Origin: Fagopyrum homotropicum
Taxonomy: Eukaryota; Streptophyta; Magnoliopsida; Caryophyllales; Polygonaceae
Assembly: GCA_033239125.1 (NCBI GenBank)
Contig: BSWB01000008.1
Coordinates: 5,238,001-5,302,000 of the forward strand
Reading direction: 5' to 3'
DNA length: 64,000 nucleotides
Below the pieces are notes generated by a model. The model saw only the letters and a list, made by a program, of their open reading frames with translations, was not told the origin of the DNA and made no database searches. Shown piece after piece: positions 36,180 to 47,417 of the stretch. Numbering within the stretch: position 1 is the first letter of the stretch; each line of letters opens with the position of its first letter. A program made the position numbers and the translations under genes.

Positions 36180-37724
36180 TGTTCGCCTCAAAGCGTGCGT
36201 GCAAATAAGTTTTAAATTTATAAAACTGAAATAAAAGCAAGCGAACCCGCAGTGTATGGATCAGCGTAGATAAGCAAGTATTCCAGAGTATCGAACTCAG
36301 GGATTTGGTGAGTCAAATTCAGTTTTCAATAGTCGAGAAAGTAAAAGTGTAAAAGCTTTGCAAATATTGGGAAAAACAACAACCCTAAAGATCCGGATAT
36401 CAAATTGTGGCAATCGATTCAAGATATTCTATAAGTATAAGGACAGAGTCGAGAATTGCAAAGGTATAACTAAGCTAAGGTAATGTACGGTGAAGATCCA
36501 AAACCTTATATGTCTAACCCAAAGAACACTCTCTATAAAGGTTGTTGAGGCTGCAGTATAGAAAGGATCAAAGGATAGGAATTATTCTCAAATACCCAAA
36601 CTCAAACCCAAGGAATCAAGACAAACCAAAACGGCTAAGGTTGTGACACTCAAAACCGAAATAGAGGATGTTGAGTCTCACTACTACCTAGGAAAGACAA
36701 GCCACGGCTAGGTTAAGGCAAATCTTTAACTTTGGATTAAAGCAAAATCAATGGTCGTCAAACAGATAAAATCACGGTTAGTTCTTGAGGAACCACCGCC
36801 GTGGAACTCAAGAACATGCCGTGATTTAGGGTGTCGATGAGTTTTCTCGCACTCTCAGGGTCCAATTTGTTTATAATCGATCATTGTCATTGATTCAATA
36901 TTCAATTAAGAAAGAGAGAAAGATAGAAACCCTCCAAAACTCAATAACACTTAAAATCGATCTCACATCCGAATAACAAGATAATATGTTCCATGGATTC
37001 AGAATATGGAATTAGAATCCTCACAATAATATCAGGCAACAATGAAGAACGGGTGTCAATCCGTCTCCGAAATCGAAACCTAATAAATCTCCAAACTTCC
37101 GTCGCAAGCAAGCTTCAATCTTCAATCCTAACAGCCGTCTCCGAAACTCTCAGCGAAGGTCCTCTAAAAACCCTTCTCAGGCCTTCTTATAGGGCGAAAT
37201 AAGGTTAAGAGAAAAGTCCAATAACGTTGCTGACATGGCAAATATGACACGTCACAAAATCAACAAAATCACGGTTATAAACAACTTTCCACGGCCGTGG
37301 TTTAGACCGTGTAACTTTCTGTTGTGCTCCAAACTCACTCCCACGATCATGTTGCCAAATCCACGGCCGTGGTTTAGAGCGTAACTCTTCAAATGTCTTC
37401 TCCACGACCGTAATTCAGGGCGTGGACTTCCAAACTCTTTGGTTTTTCCTTTGTTTCGTGACATCCTTCATTCATGCTCCTTCCTTAACCTCTCTAATAC
37501 ATCTCCTTGCCCTCGAGCATGATCAAACACTCCTTTCCTTCCTCATTTTGCTCCATACCAAGCCTTTATTTACCTAAAAACAAAACGAAGCTAGTGTAGA
37601 TCTCTATATCGACAAAATTGGTGAATGAGCTCACAAATGCTTCAAAGCTATATCCATGTACACATAAAAGAGGGAAAAACAACTAAATCAAGTGCCTAAA
37701 ATATAGTCATATTTCATGCTAACA
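36180..37724 (-). repeat. 3' LTR of Ath2-C (1,545 bp)
   Basis: Pairs with 58848-60456. The two differ by many substitutions and an extra stretch of about 65 bp in the other copy. It carries CCACGGCCGTGG at 37289-37300 and 37361-37372, a related copy at 37401-37424, and a diverged pair at 36787-36830. The TATA box (minus, TATAAGAA) is at 37184-37191, so palindromes lie on both sides of it. Confidence 0.92.
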
Positions 37725-37739
37725 AAAAACCCCATACTT
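37725..37739 (-). promoter_or_regulatory. Terminal polypurine tract of Ath2-C
   Basis: Minus strand AAGTATGGGGTTTTT abuts the LTR. A CTTGCTTGGGGACAAGCAAG inverted repeat lies just upstream, as in Ath1-D at 55190-55210. Confidence 0.75.
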
Positions 37740-38282
37740 GTCACTTGCTTGTCCCCAAGCAAGGTTTCGAAAGCTTAGAGCACAAGTTAGAATGAAATAT
37801 GAATGCAAATTCAAAACAAAACAATCTTTTTGATAATTGTACTTCTAGTCAATAGATCATCCTCAAACCTTGCTTCATTCATCCTTGAAAATGTTCATAC
37901 ACATAAACCAAAGAATGCAAAGCAAAGAAACATCATAAATTGCTTAAACTTCAAGGCAAACATCATAACCTTCAAGTATTGTCAAAATCAAGCATGAGAA
38001 ACTTCAATTTAGATCACCAAGTCAAATAACACTCTTATGATCTTAAGTTCTTTCAAAGTAAGGTCAAGAATGCGAAAAGGGTGGGAAAATTTGTAAGGGA
38101 TGTGGTGTATGAATCCGGGAAAAAGGAACAACACAACTCTTTTTCTTTTTACTTGAACCATCCACCAACTTAGAGCTTTGCTCTTTACTTTTTCACAAAA
38201 TTTTTGTTTTTCGACTTTACTTTTGGAAATATGGACAGCGGTGCACAAAAACCGAAGCCTAGAAGATTGGCATTTCTCAATT

Positions 38283-38396
38283 TTGAGATGCATCAAACCC
38301 TTGATGCACATACCATAATCCGTTAGGAATGTCGCTCAATCCGACTTTGGCAAGACACAAACACCCGGCTATGTGAATGGTGCCGAGTTACTCATC
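38283..38396 (-). other. Conserved non-coding element, Ath2-C copy
   Basis: 114 nt that match Ath1-D 54567-54680 with three transitions and no gap. It includes the perfect stem TGCATCAA/TTGATGCA with loop GGGT. Stops occur in all sense frames, so it is not obviously coding. Around it, 37740-38950 holds no gene; a weaker shared block lies at 38500-38540 (TACCTATCCGGGAA). Confidence 0.85.
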
Positions 38397-38953
38397 ATCA
38401 TGACTGACTTCCCCAAACCTAGAATTTCTATAATTTTGAATGCAAACAATTGCTTTCATGGCCCTTCCACATCACATATGTGAAAATCAACTCTTCCTAG
38501 TTCCCGGATAGGTAAAGGAGGCAACTATTTTATTGAGGGGCTAAGTGATCAAAGAAAGAAGCAAGAAATTCGAAGTGCCTTAATCATTTCACAAAGAAGT
38601 ATAAGAACTCATATTGTGATTTCAACCTTCATCTATCATTATGATTTAGGTAAAACCTTCACATTATGAAATTTGCAAGAAAGGATAAACAACACACTCA
38701 ATTCCTTTTCAATTCACAATTCGAATTAAGCATACAATTGTCATCAAAAACTCATTCCACAAGTGAATTTCATAGAAGTCATCTCTAATCTTAGAAGCAC
38801 AAAAACTTTTCAAAAACTTTTCAAATTTTTATGGGTTTTTCAAAGCCTTTTTCATGCAATGCAATAACGAAACGTGTAACAATGAAATGAAACACGCAAG
38901 TGTTCACGGATTAAGCAAATCAAAGTGAGTAGAGTTATTACAAACGATAGTCA

Positions 38954-38970
38954 CACCCCACCCCATACTT
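38954..38970 (-). promoter_or_regulatory. Internal polypurine-like tract of Ath2-C
   Basis: Minus strand AAGTATGGGGTGGGGTG repeats the core of the terminal tract, about 1.23 kb upstream of the LTR and 200 bp after the env-like ORF. Confidence 0.6.
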
Positions 38971-39176
38971 GAAACATACATTGTCCTCAATGTTCAAAAG
39001 AAAAGTAAAGACAAGAAAAGAAAACAAAGAACTCACTAGATAGTGGTGGAGCGGCTCAAACCGGCGGTGGTCTCATCTCATCACTGGGAAGGCGGTGGTG
39101 AAAATGGATAGAACTCCGAGCTAAAAGGCTGCCCAAACTGCTGGCGGTAGACGTCTCTCAAGATGCGGTTGTTCTC

Positions 39177-40615
39177 CTAGCTCCGTGCGTCATGAGTCTC
39201 CTGTCGGATCTCTAGATCTCCCACTCTCCTCGAAAGATCGGTAACCCATCCCGGAAGCTCCGAGTACCAATCCGGCGGCTGTCCATACCATGCAGGAGCA
39301 TCTTGAGGAGGTGGAGTCAATGCCACCGGTGCATGCTCATACCATGGAGGAAGGGCTCCCATCCATGATGGCTGCTCTCCGTACCAAGCAGGAGGAGTCT
39401 CCATCCAAGTCGGCCTCTCACTCACACTAGCCCTACGTGAAGAAGGAGAACCGGAAGGTCCAGAAGGACGGGGAGATCGCCTAGGAGGCTCGGGAAAGTG
39501 GGCCGGCTGATCCGGAAATGTACCAAAAGCATGCTCATCACCTCCTACATCATGGTTATCACCTCCTCCCATGTCCTCATCACCTCCCGCAGCGGGGACC
39601 TCATCCCGCACATATGGAGGAGCTACAAGTCTATTCGCATGCATGGATGCGAAGGTCGCCTTCCAATTATGGCGGCCTAGCATGATGGAGTACTCGGGAA
39701 GCCATGGGATACCTCTACCACCTCTCCCCTCCCATGGCATGGCTGCGGTAGGTGGGGCTTGGTGGCGGGGAAAGATAATGCCTTTAGTCATAAGACTATT
39801 GAGACCTAAAGGTCTCGCCACTATCCTAGTACAAGCGGAGTAGTCTATCCCCAACTGAGTGGCTATGTGAGTCACCATACCTCCATAACCTATGTTCTTG
39901 GCCCTTCTGTTCTTTAATTTGCTAATGGTGGAGGCAAGGACGGTGGCACAATAGGCGGATATACCGCTAAACATGCAATAGAGGAGGAAGAGCTCATCGG
40001 TTTTGATCTTTTGTGGGGTCTCGGTCCTAGGGAAGAGACACTCCGAAAGGACCCTATGAGCTATCTTCAAGGCTAAATGGTAGATGAGCTTAGCCTTGGT
40101 GTCGGCTGGTTGCCAACGATCCTCACTAGCATAAATCATGGCTATGTCATTCCAAAAATCCTTAGCATACACTCCGCTAGGAAACCTACCATTAAAGCTC
40201 TCATGGAACCCAAAGAAGGCTCCAAACTGAATGATTGAGAACTCATAGTTCTCCTCCATCAATCTAAAAGAGACTATCCTATTGACGGTGCTATGCTCAA
40301 AGGAAGTTACAAACTCCCTAGTTATTTCCTCATACGCATCCTCTCTAATAGCGGAGAAGACGATCAATCCGGCTCTATCCAAGAGTCAAGTCAAATCATT
40401 CACAACATTGAGAGGCTCAAGCTCCTCTAGGACAAGGTATTTAGAGGTCCTATGATTGCCCTCTTCTCAATCCTTTCTAAGGCTCCTAGGTAATCTTCAT
40501 GGATAGTTGGGATTTTAGGAGATGGTGGTGATGGTGGTTGGCTAGGAGGGGGTTGGGAAGAGGAGGAACTATCATCTTTCCTCTTCGTGTTCTTGCTAGA
40601 CTTTCTCCTAAACAT
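39177..40615 (-). pseudogene. Ath2-C env-like (ATHILA ORF-1 type) ORF
   Basis: Starts at the ATG at 40615 (MFRRKSSKN) with a Ser/Pro-rich N-terminus. One frame break near 40390-40430 separates it from the 401-codon remainder. The core shares with Ath1-D the segments RTETPQKIK, then LYCM, then GGMVTHIA, then ARPLGLNSLMTKGI. The C-terminus is rich in Trp/Pro (PSWMGALPPWYE). I see no signal peptide, membrane helix or cleavage site, so envelope is a positional name only. It resembles the Pfam ATHILA ORF-1 family by recall. Confidence 0.82.
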
Positions 40616-41053
40616 TTTTCTCAACGACAGTGAAAATTACGGGTTATTCTTGGTAAACCACGGCCATGGAACGTTTAGAGACCGTGGTTTTGGTCTGTTT
40701 CTCTCAAATCACAATGATTTCACACCAAACTCAACAATCACTGTCCTAGACTAATTCGAATTCCAATTTCGTCCAATTCTCCTAAATTCTTGTGAAAAAA
40801 TTGAACCAAATTGACAAAGTAGAGAAAAGGGAGAAAAACCTAGGTTTTGGATCTTTCAAATCCAAATTCCTTCTCCAACGTGGATTGTTCACTCAGTTTG
40901 TTGCTTGGGCCTTGTAGATGGTTGAAAATGCTCCACTTTGGGCTGAAGAATCGATCGAATCGGACTCCGAATGAAGAATTACGGATTGAGGAAGGTTGTC
41001 GGCGTTTCCGGGTGTGGAATTAGGTTTTTGTTGTGTTTTTGTGAAGGAAGGTG

Positions 41054-41062
41054 GTTTATATA
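41054..41062 (-). promoter_or_regulatory. Internal TATA box of Ath2-C
   Basis: Minus strand TATATAAAC, 447 bp upstream of the env-like ATG at 40615, at the same place as in both Ath1 copies. The spacer 40616-41453 has no gene. Confidence 0.55.
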
Positions 41063-41104
41063 GTGGCCATGATTTTCTTGAAAATCACGTTCACTCGAGG
41101 GTTT

Positions 41105-41196
41105 CCACGGCCTTGGAAATGTATGGACCCTTGGTTTTTCTTGATTTGTCTCAGATTTTGGGAAATTACGGCCACCAGTTACTTCCACGGCCGTGG
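41105..41196. promoter_or_regulatory. Ath2 palindromes upstream of the internal TATA box
   Basis: CCACGGCCTTGG at 41105-41116 and CCACGGCCGTGG at 41185-41196, 43 and 123 bp upstream of the TATA box. Another copy, CCACGGCCATGG, is downstream at 40658-40669. Confidence 0.7.
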
Positions 41197-41453
41197 TTTT
41201 GGACGTGGAACTCTCTGTTGTGTGCCAAAATCCAAGTTTTGTTAATTCCTTCAAACCTTTTCTTCCTTCCTTTGCCCATTCCTTATTCCTACATCCAAAA
41301 ACATAACATACCGGGAGGTATCGAGGGAAAAACAAAACAAAAACAATCAAACCAAACTAATCTAAGAAAGAAAAAACAAAAACGTAAGTGCAATACCTTG
41401 GGTTCCCTCCCAAGAAGCCCTTGTTTTGGATCCGTAGCTAGACGTTCCTGGAT

Positions 41454-42700
41454 TTATTTGAGGACAATCGGAGCAATTTCCTCAACCGGGAGTTCCGGTG
41501 AATACTTCTTAAGTCGTTGGCCATTCACCTTGAAACTTCCGCTCTTTTCACCCCATACTTCAACTGTGTCATGGGAAAAACACGTTTGATTAGATAAGGT
41601 CCAGTCCAACGAGATTTAAGCTTACCTGGAAAGAGCCGAAGTCTCGAATTGAAGAGGAGAACTTGATCTCCTTCTTTGAGGTCCTTTGGAATGATATGCT
41701 TATCATGTCAACGCTTCGCTCTTTCTTTGTAGATCTTGGTGTTCTCATAAGCGTTTCAGCGGAGTTCTTCAAGCTCGTTAAGGTCCAAGAGGTGCTTCTC
41801 GCCCGCTTCCTTCATGCCGAAGTTCAACCACTTCACAATCCAATACGCCTTGTGTTCTTGCTCCACCGGCAAGTGACAAGACTTCACATACACAAGGTTG
41901 TATGGTGTTGTTCCTATGGGAGTCTTGTATGCAGTCCTATATGCCCATAATGCATCTTCTAACTTCAAAGACCAATCCTTCCTTGTCTTTGAAACCATCT
42001 TCTCTAGGATTCCCTTTATCTCTCTATTCGAAATCTCTACTTGTCCACTCGTTTGTGGATGGTAGGGAGTGGCGATCTTGTGAGTTACCCCATACTTAGC
42101 TAGTAGAGTTTCGAATCGTCAGGCAATGAAGTGTGAACCTCCATCACTAATGATAGTCCGTGGTGTCCCAAACCTTGGGAAAATAGTTCTATTAAAGAAC
42201 TTGACAACAACCATGACATCATTAGTTGGAGAGGCAATGACTTGAACCATCTCGAAACGTAATCTACAACGAGAAGTATGTATTGGTTCCCGCAAGATGA
42301 TAGGAAAGGTCCCATGAAGTCGACTCATCAAACGTCGAAGATCTCTACCTCCTGAATGTTGTTGAGAGGCATCTCGTTTCTCCTAGATATGTAACCTGTT
42401 ATTTGACAAGCATCGCAGCAGGAAACAAAGGTTTGCACATCCTTAAACAAAGTAGCCCAAAAGAAACCGGATTGCAATACCTTAGCGCTAGTTTTATGGG
42501 AACTAGCGTGTCCTCCACAAGGAAGTGAATGACAATGACGGATGACGCTTTGCATCTCGTCTTCCGGCACACATCTCCTAATGATGCCGTCAGGACCTCT
42601 CTTGAAGAGTAGAGGTTCGTTCCTAAAGTATTGCCGGACATCCTTAAAGAACTTCTTCCTTTGTGCGTAGGATAGTCCGGGAGGTAATTCCTGACAAACC
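41454..42700 (-). pseudogene. Ath2-C integrase, broken
   Basis: Zinc region RHCHSLPCGGHASSHKTSAK with CDACQITGY at about 42530-42400, core with TIISDGGSHF near 42150, and C-terminal part ending at the stop at 41454 (KVNGQRLKKYSPELP-like reading). Frames shift near 42328, 42115, 42000, 41755 and 41590. It is the same type of integrase as in Ath1, close enough to align over its length. Confidence 0.85.
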
Positions 42701-44017
42701 AAGTAATTAACAAAATCAGCAAACCAAGGTTTGTTACTTCTAGATATCTTGTCGATGCACTCCTCTATGATATGTAAATGCTCGTCCGGGAAGGAGTCTT
42801 CTATAGGTAGGTCGTCGTCTTCTATGTGTGGTAGACGACTCAAGTGATCCACAACAGAATTTTCCGAGCCTTTCTTGTCGTGGATCTCAAGATCGAATTC
42901 TTGTAGGAGAAGAATCCATCTAATTAGCCTCGGTTTCGCATCCTTCTTGGCGAGCAAATACCGGATCGCTGAATGGTCCGTGTATACTATCACCTTCGCT
43001 CCTACAAGATAAGAACGAAATTTCTCAAATGCATGCTAAAAATTCTTTTTCCGTCGTGGCGTAGTTGAGCTGCGCTTCATCTAGCGTCCTGCTAGCATAG
43101 TAGATGGCATGTGTATGATCTTCCTTCTTTTGTCCTAGCACCGCACCAACAACTACGTCACTTGCATCACACATGACCTCGAGCGGGAGATTCCAGTCCG
43201 GAGGTTGGATAATTGGGGCTGAGATTAGAGCTTTCCGGATCTTATAGAAAGCATCTAGACAATCATGCGAAAAATAAAAAACTGCATCCTTCATTAAGAG
43301 ATTAATTAGCAGTTTTGAAATTTTAGAAAAGTCCTTGATAAATCTCCTATAAAATCCAGCGTGTCCTAGAAAACTTCGTATCCCCTTCACTGAAGATGGA
43401 GGAGGAAGCTTCTCTATGGTTTCTATCTTCGCCTTATCAACCTCGATCCCTCTATTAGAGATCAAGTGTCCTAGTACAATGCCTTCCTTAACCATGAATT
43501 GACACTTTTCCCAATTAAGAACTAGGTTAGTGTCTTCACACCTTTGCAACACAAGAGAAAGGTTAGAAAGACAATTATCGAATGAGGAACCATAAACAGA
43601 AAAATCATCCATAAAAACCTCCATAATTTCCTCAATATACTCAAAGAATATGGTCATCATGCACCTTTGAAAGGTGGCTGGGGCGTTGCAAAGCCCGAAT
43701 GACATCCTCCTATATGCGAATGTACCGTACGGGCACGTGAATGTGGTCTTCTCTTGATCGTCCGGGTGGATCGGAATCTGGAAGAAACCACTATAACCGT
43801 TAAGATAACAGAAATAGGAGTGTTGTGCTAACCTTTCGAGCATTTGGTCTATGAACGGTAGCGGGAAGTGATCCTTCCTTGTTGCATTGTTCAACTTGCG
43901 GTAGTCAATGCACATCCTCCATCCCGTCACGGTTCTTGTAGGAATGAGCTCATTGTTCTTGTTGGTGATAACCGTCATTCCTCCTTTTTCGGGACAACTT
44001 GAACGGGGCTCACCCAC
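42701..44017 (-). pseudogene. Ath2-C reverse transcriptase and RNase H
   Basis: The RT frame 44017-43025 is open: WRMCIDYRKLNNATRKDHFP, then SFGLCNAPATFQRCM, then the catalytic FMDDFSVYG. RNase H starts with MCDASDVVVGAVLGQ near 43170 and continues after a frameshift at about 43030 with YTDHSAIRYLLAKKD and VVDHLSRLP to 42830. One shift near 44000 separates RT from the protease frame. This is the block missing from Ath1-A and Ath1-D. Confidence 0.92.
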
Positions 44018-45536
44018 TTGCTATCGGAGATAGGATATATGATATGTGCGTCAAGTAACTTAAGAATTTCCTTCTTGACAACCTCCTTCATGATCGGATT
44101 TAACCGCCGTTGAGGTTGTCTTGAAGGCTTAAAATCTTCCCCCATTAGAATCTTGTGAATGTATAATGATGGTTTAATTCCTACAAGATCCTCTATAGTA
44201 TAACCTAAGGCTTTCTTATATTTCCTTAGAACTACCATTAGTTTCTCATGCTCATCTTCACTTAAATCAGAACTAACAATTATGGGAAAAATAGAATTAG
44301 TTCCAAGAAATGCATACCAAAGATGTGTGGGAAGTGGATTCAGTTCCATTGCAATTGGTGTCTTTGATGACTCTTGAGGAGTGTCCAATGCTTCCTTAGA
44401 AGTTTCTAAGGGTGTAGGAGTGATTGAAGAAGACTCAAGAGCATTTGTGGAAAGAACGGAATTGTTCTCAGAATTTCCTAGAATTACGGTGCCACTGTTA
44501 CTTCCATGGCCGTGGTTTAGGGTGTGGGAATCAATTATGGCACCACTGTTACTTCCACGGCCGGGGTTTTGGCCGTGTAAGTTTCTGGAGGTCTCGAAGT
44601 AGCAATTTACGGGTAGTGTGGGTGAAACCACGGCCGTGGAAAAGCACGACTGACCGTAATTCCTCACGTTTTCTGAGCCATCGTAAAGTTTTTCAAACTC
44701 TTCCTGTTGTACTTCCTTTAGCTCCTCCAAGGCTTCAATCTCATCATTGCAATCCTCATTATCTCCTTTTTCCATGATGCTCATGGTAATGACCTTTTGC
44801 AATGGATCTTTGAATAGAATCGAGCTCACTTCTTCTCTAGATGCTTCCTCGTTATAAATATTGAACATGTCCTCTCCAAGAGCTGGCTCTTTCACCAAAG
44901 TTGAAAGAACAAACTCAACCTTCTCTTCTCCTATGTCGAAAGCTAATCTAGCATTCATGCAATCCACCATACAACCGGATGTTGCAAGAAACGGTCTTCC
45001 GAGTATGATCGGGACCGGGCAATCTACAGGAATGTCAAGCACAACAAAATCTATTGGAATATAGAACTTACCGAGTTTGACCGGGACGTCTTCAATGATA
45101 CCGACGGGACGGGTTATGGATCCATTCGCCATGTACAACGTCATCTTCACCGGTTTAGGCTTACCTAAACCGACCTTCCTACACAAAGCAAGCGGGATGA
45201 TGCTAACGCTTGCTCCTAAATCACATAGAGCGTCATATGTGACTTCTCCTACTCCAATCGGAATGCAAAATGACCCCGGATCTCTCAGGTTTGGGGGCAT
45301 CTTTTCCGTCATCGTTTTGATGAGCTCCGAAGATTCCGAACTCATCTTGACTTCTCCAAAGTCTTCTAGTTTCCTCTTGTTAGAGAGGATCTCCTTTAAG
45401 AACTTTCCGTAAGCGGGAATACCTACAATAGCATCAATGAAAGGTATATTAATGTGAAGTTTGCTCATGAGTTCAATGAACTTACCGAACTGCTTGTCTA
45501 GACACGCTCTCGCTCTAAATTGCGGGAATGGTTAGG
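44018..45536 (-). pseudogene. Ath2-C protease and protease-RT linker
   Basis: A long open frame (45468-43975 and upstream to the Ath1-D edge). The aspartic protease has DLGASVSIIPLALCRK at about 45220-45170. The linker that follows carries three Ath2 palindromes at DNA level (44504-44515, 44555-44566, 44628-44639), coding for a Gly/Ser/Asn-rich segment. The frame upstream (RARACLDKQFGKF) joins the gag tail on the other side of Ath1-D. Confidence 0.88.
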
Positions 45537-46085
45537 GAAGGTGATAGCATGAATTATAGTCTATATTTTGGGGTTTGTTTGGATGTTTTATCTTTCATAA
45601 TCTGCATGTTTGTATGTATATTATGTGATTATATTACCATTTCATCTACCTTTGCGAGAATCGAGGTCTACACCTAGTTTTGCTGTAATTGTAGGTAAAA
45701 TGGCACGTTTTGCATCAAAAAGGAACAAATAGAGCTATGGAGTCATTGGAGCTACATTGAGGAGCATAAGGAACCATCCAGGAAGCATAGCCATGGATTA
45801 AAGATTCACTTTAGACCAGTTTTGAGAGATTTCACATTCAGTTCTGACTCACCTCGGTTGACCAGAGATTCATCTCGACCGAGGTGATCCAGAGACACCG
45901 ACTCGACCGAGGCGAACACCTAGGACGCGGCGAGAATATTTTATTTTTGGCTGAGATCTTTTATCTTTGGAAGGTGATCTTATATTTTTGGGCTTGGCTC
46001 CTGGAAGGAAGAAGATCTTATATTTTACCTATTTTTATGGGAAGAGATCTTTCTAAGATATTTTATCTTTGGAGGGTTATTTTCC

Positions 46086-46093
46086 TATAAAAA
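46086..46093 (+). promoter_or_regulatory. LTR TATA box of Ath1-D
   Basis: CCTATAAAAAGGG, with a duplicate at 55733-55740 in the 3' LTR. Transcription of the genomic RNA is expected to start about 30 bp downstream. Confidence 0.65.
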
Positions 46094-46689
46094 GGGTTGG
46101 ATTTCCACAAATCCAAGAGGATGCTATACCATCGATCAGGGTTTATAGCACGCAACAGCCATACTCCAGTGGGGAGATTTGAAGAACCTTTTTGAAGGTT
46201 GAAGAAAGATTGAAGATCATAGCTTTTATAGCTTTTTGAAGGGTTTTGTAAGATTGTCTTTGATTCCCTTCCTTGTTGTCTTCTCTTGTTTTATTGTTAT
46301 CCAAGGAACGCTTTTGTTGTGATATTTGATTCAGTTATTGAAGTCTTTTCATTGAATTCTTCTTGTTCAAATATTCACCTTCTTCTCATATATTTGATTA
46401 ATACTTTCATGATGATGATGAGTGGCTAATTTCCTTGTGTGATTCTAGGGTGATTGGTTGAAGGTTGTGGGAAAAACAATGATAGAATAATCTTAGATTC
46501 CAGTAGGACCCTGAAAGTTCGAGTCTTTAACCTTAACCCTAAGCATCTCGCTCAGTCGATGAACATCTCGGCCGGGGTAGAATTTGGCTGACCGAGGTGA
46601 CTTATCTGATCCTAAACTGAGAGTTAAGTGTTAGAGTTTGCCAAATCCTATCCTTATTACACCTTTCCTGATCCAATGCAAACTTAGGA

Positions 46690-46950
46690 TGAGACTTACC
46701 CGGTAATTCCTTAGTTTGTGTACCAACGATCATAAGCGTAGGTAATAAAGGTTTATCCTTTATTGGGGTTTGAGTGTGCTTCCATCCCATCTTTGTGCGT
46801 TAGCCTGAGACTTACCCGGTAAAGGTTGATTCTATTCCCTTAGATGGTGTGTTAGTTTGAGGTTATAGTTCTTTATCTTAATTCCTTGAGACTTACCCGG
46901 TAATAGGAGTTACGGTTTAGGATTAGTGAGTAGTGAGACTTACCCGGTGA
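46690..46950 (+). repeat. Four copies of TGAGACTTACCCGGTAA in the LTR
   Basis: Copies at 46690-46706, 46806-46822, 46887-46903 and 46934-46950 (last base pair pattern GTGA). They recur in the 3' LTR and, in reverse, in the solo LTR and Ath1-A LTR. The opposite strand reads CGGGTAAGTCTC, a good plant 5' splice-site sequence. Confidence 0.8.
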
Positions 46951-47297
46951 TCTATTCCACTTTAGTAACATCTTCCCCTTGCAAAAATCTCAACTTTGTC
47001 CGCTTATCTTTAGATCTTGAGTTGGAACCACAACTAGACGCTTTAATTCCTAGAATTGCATGTTTGCTTTATTGACTTCTTATTCATCTTTGATTGTGTT
47101 AATTGCTCTTTTGGTTAGTATTCACGAAGCTTACCGTTATTGACTTTGTTTCACCGAGTCCCTGTGATCGACCCCTGGAATTTCTTGCTTTTTACTACGA
47201 TTGACCCGTACACTGCGGGTTCGCATCCTTGTTTTAAGCTTAAGTCTAGGGTTATAAATTTAAAGCTTGCACACACCGTTTGGAGCGAACAAGTTTT

Positions 47298-47315
47298 TGG
47301 CGCCGTTGCCGGGGA
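47298..47315 (+). promoter_or_regulatory. Primer binding site, tRNA-Asp
   Basis: TGGCGCCGTTGCCGGGGA, all 18 bases complementary to the plant tRNA-Asp(GTC) 3' end, six bases after the LTR. Confidence 0.93.
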
Positions 47316-47380
47316 CTTGGTCTAGACCGAGCCGGTACGGTTTGCCCTTGGGGCACTTGCCCCCGTGTCTTCTAACCACT

Positions 47381-47405
47381 CTACTTGAGTGACTTTTGCA
47401 GGTTC
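47381..47405 (+). promoter_or_regulatory. Conserved leader block with possible splice acceptor
   Basis: ACTTGAGTGACTTTTGCAGG, just before the gag ATG at 47418, is kept in Ath1-A (12020-12045, minus) and Ath2-C (58735-58755, minus). TTTTGCAG is a plausible 3' splice site. Confidence 0.4.
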
Positions 47406-47417
47406 TTTCTTAGGTTT

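Larger units (their letters stand above)
45542..47291 (+). repeat. 5' LTR of Ath1-D (1,750 bp)
   Basis: Carries inverted-repeat copies upstream (45849-45914) and downstream (46549-46601) of a TATA box at 46086, and four copies of a TGAGACTTACCCGGTAA motif. Near the end, CCCGTACACTGCGGG (5' arm CCCG, 3' arm CGGG) is also found in the Ath2-C LTR end. Confidence 0.94.

Noticed and set aside
47180..47260. A tRNA-like gene near the LTR end (CCCGTACACTGCGGGTTCG)
   Set aside because: Only one stem can be drawn, with no cloverleaf or acceptor stem; it is a conserved LTR hairpin.
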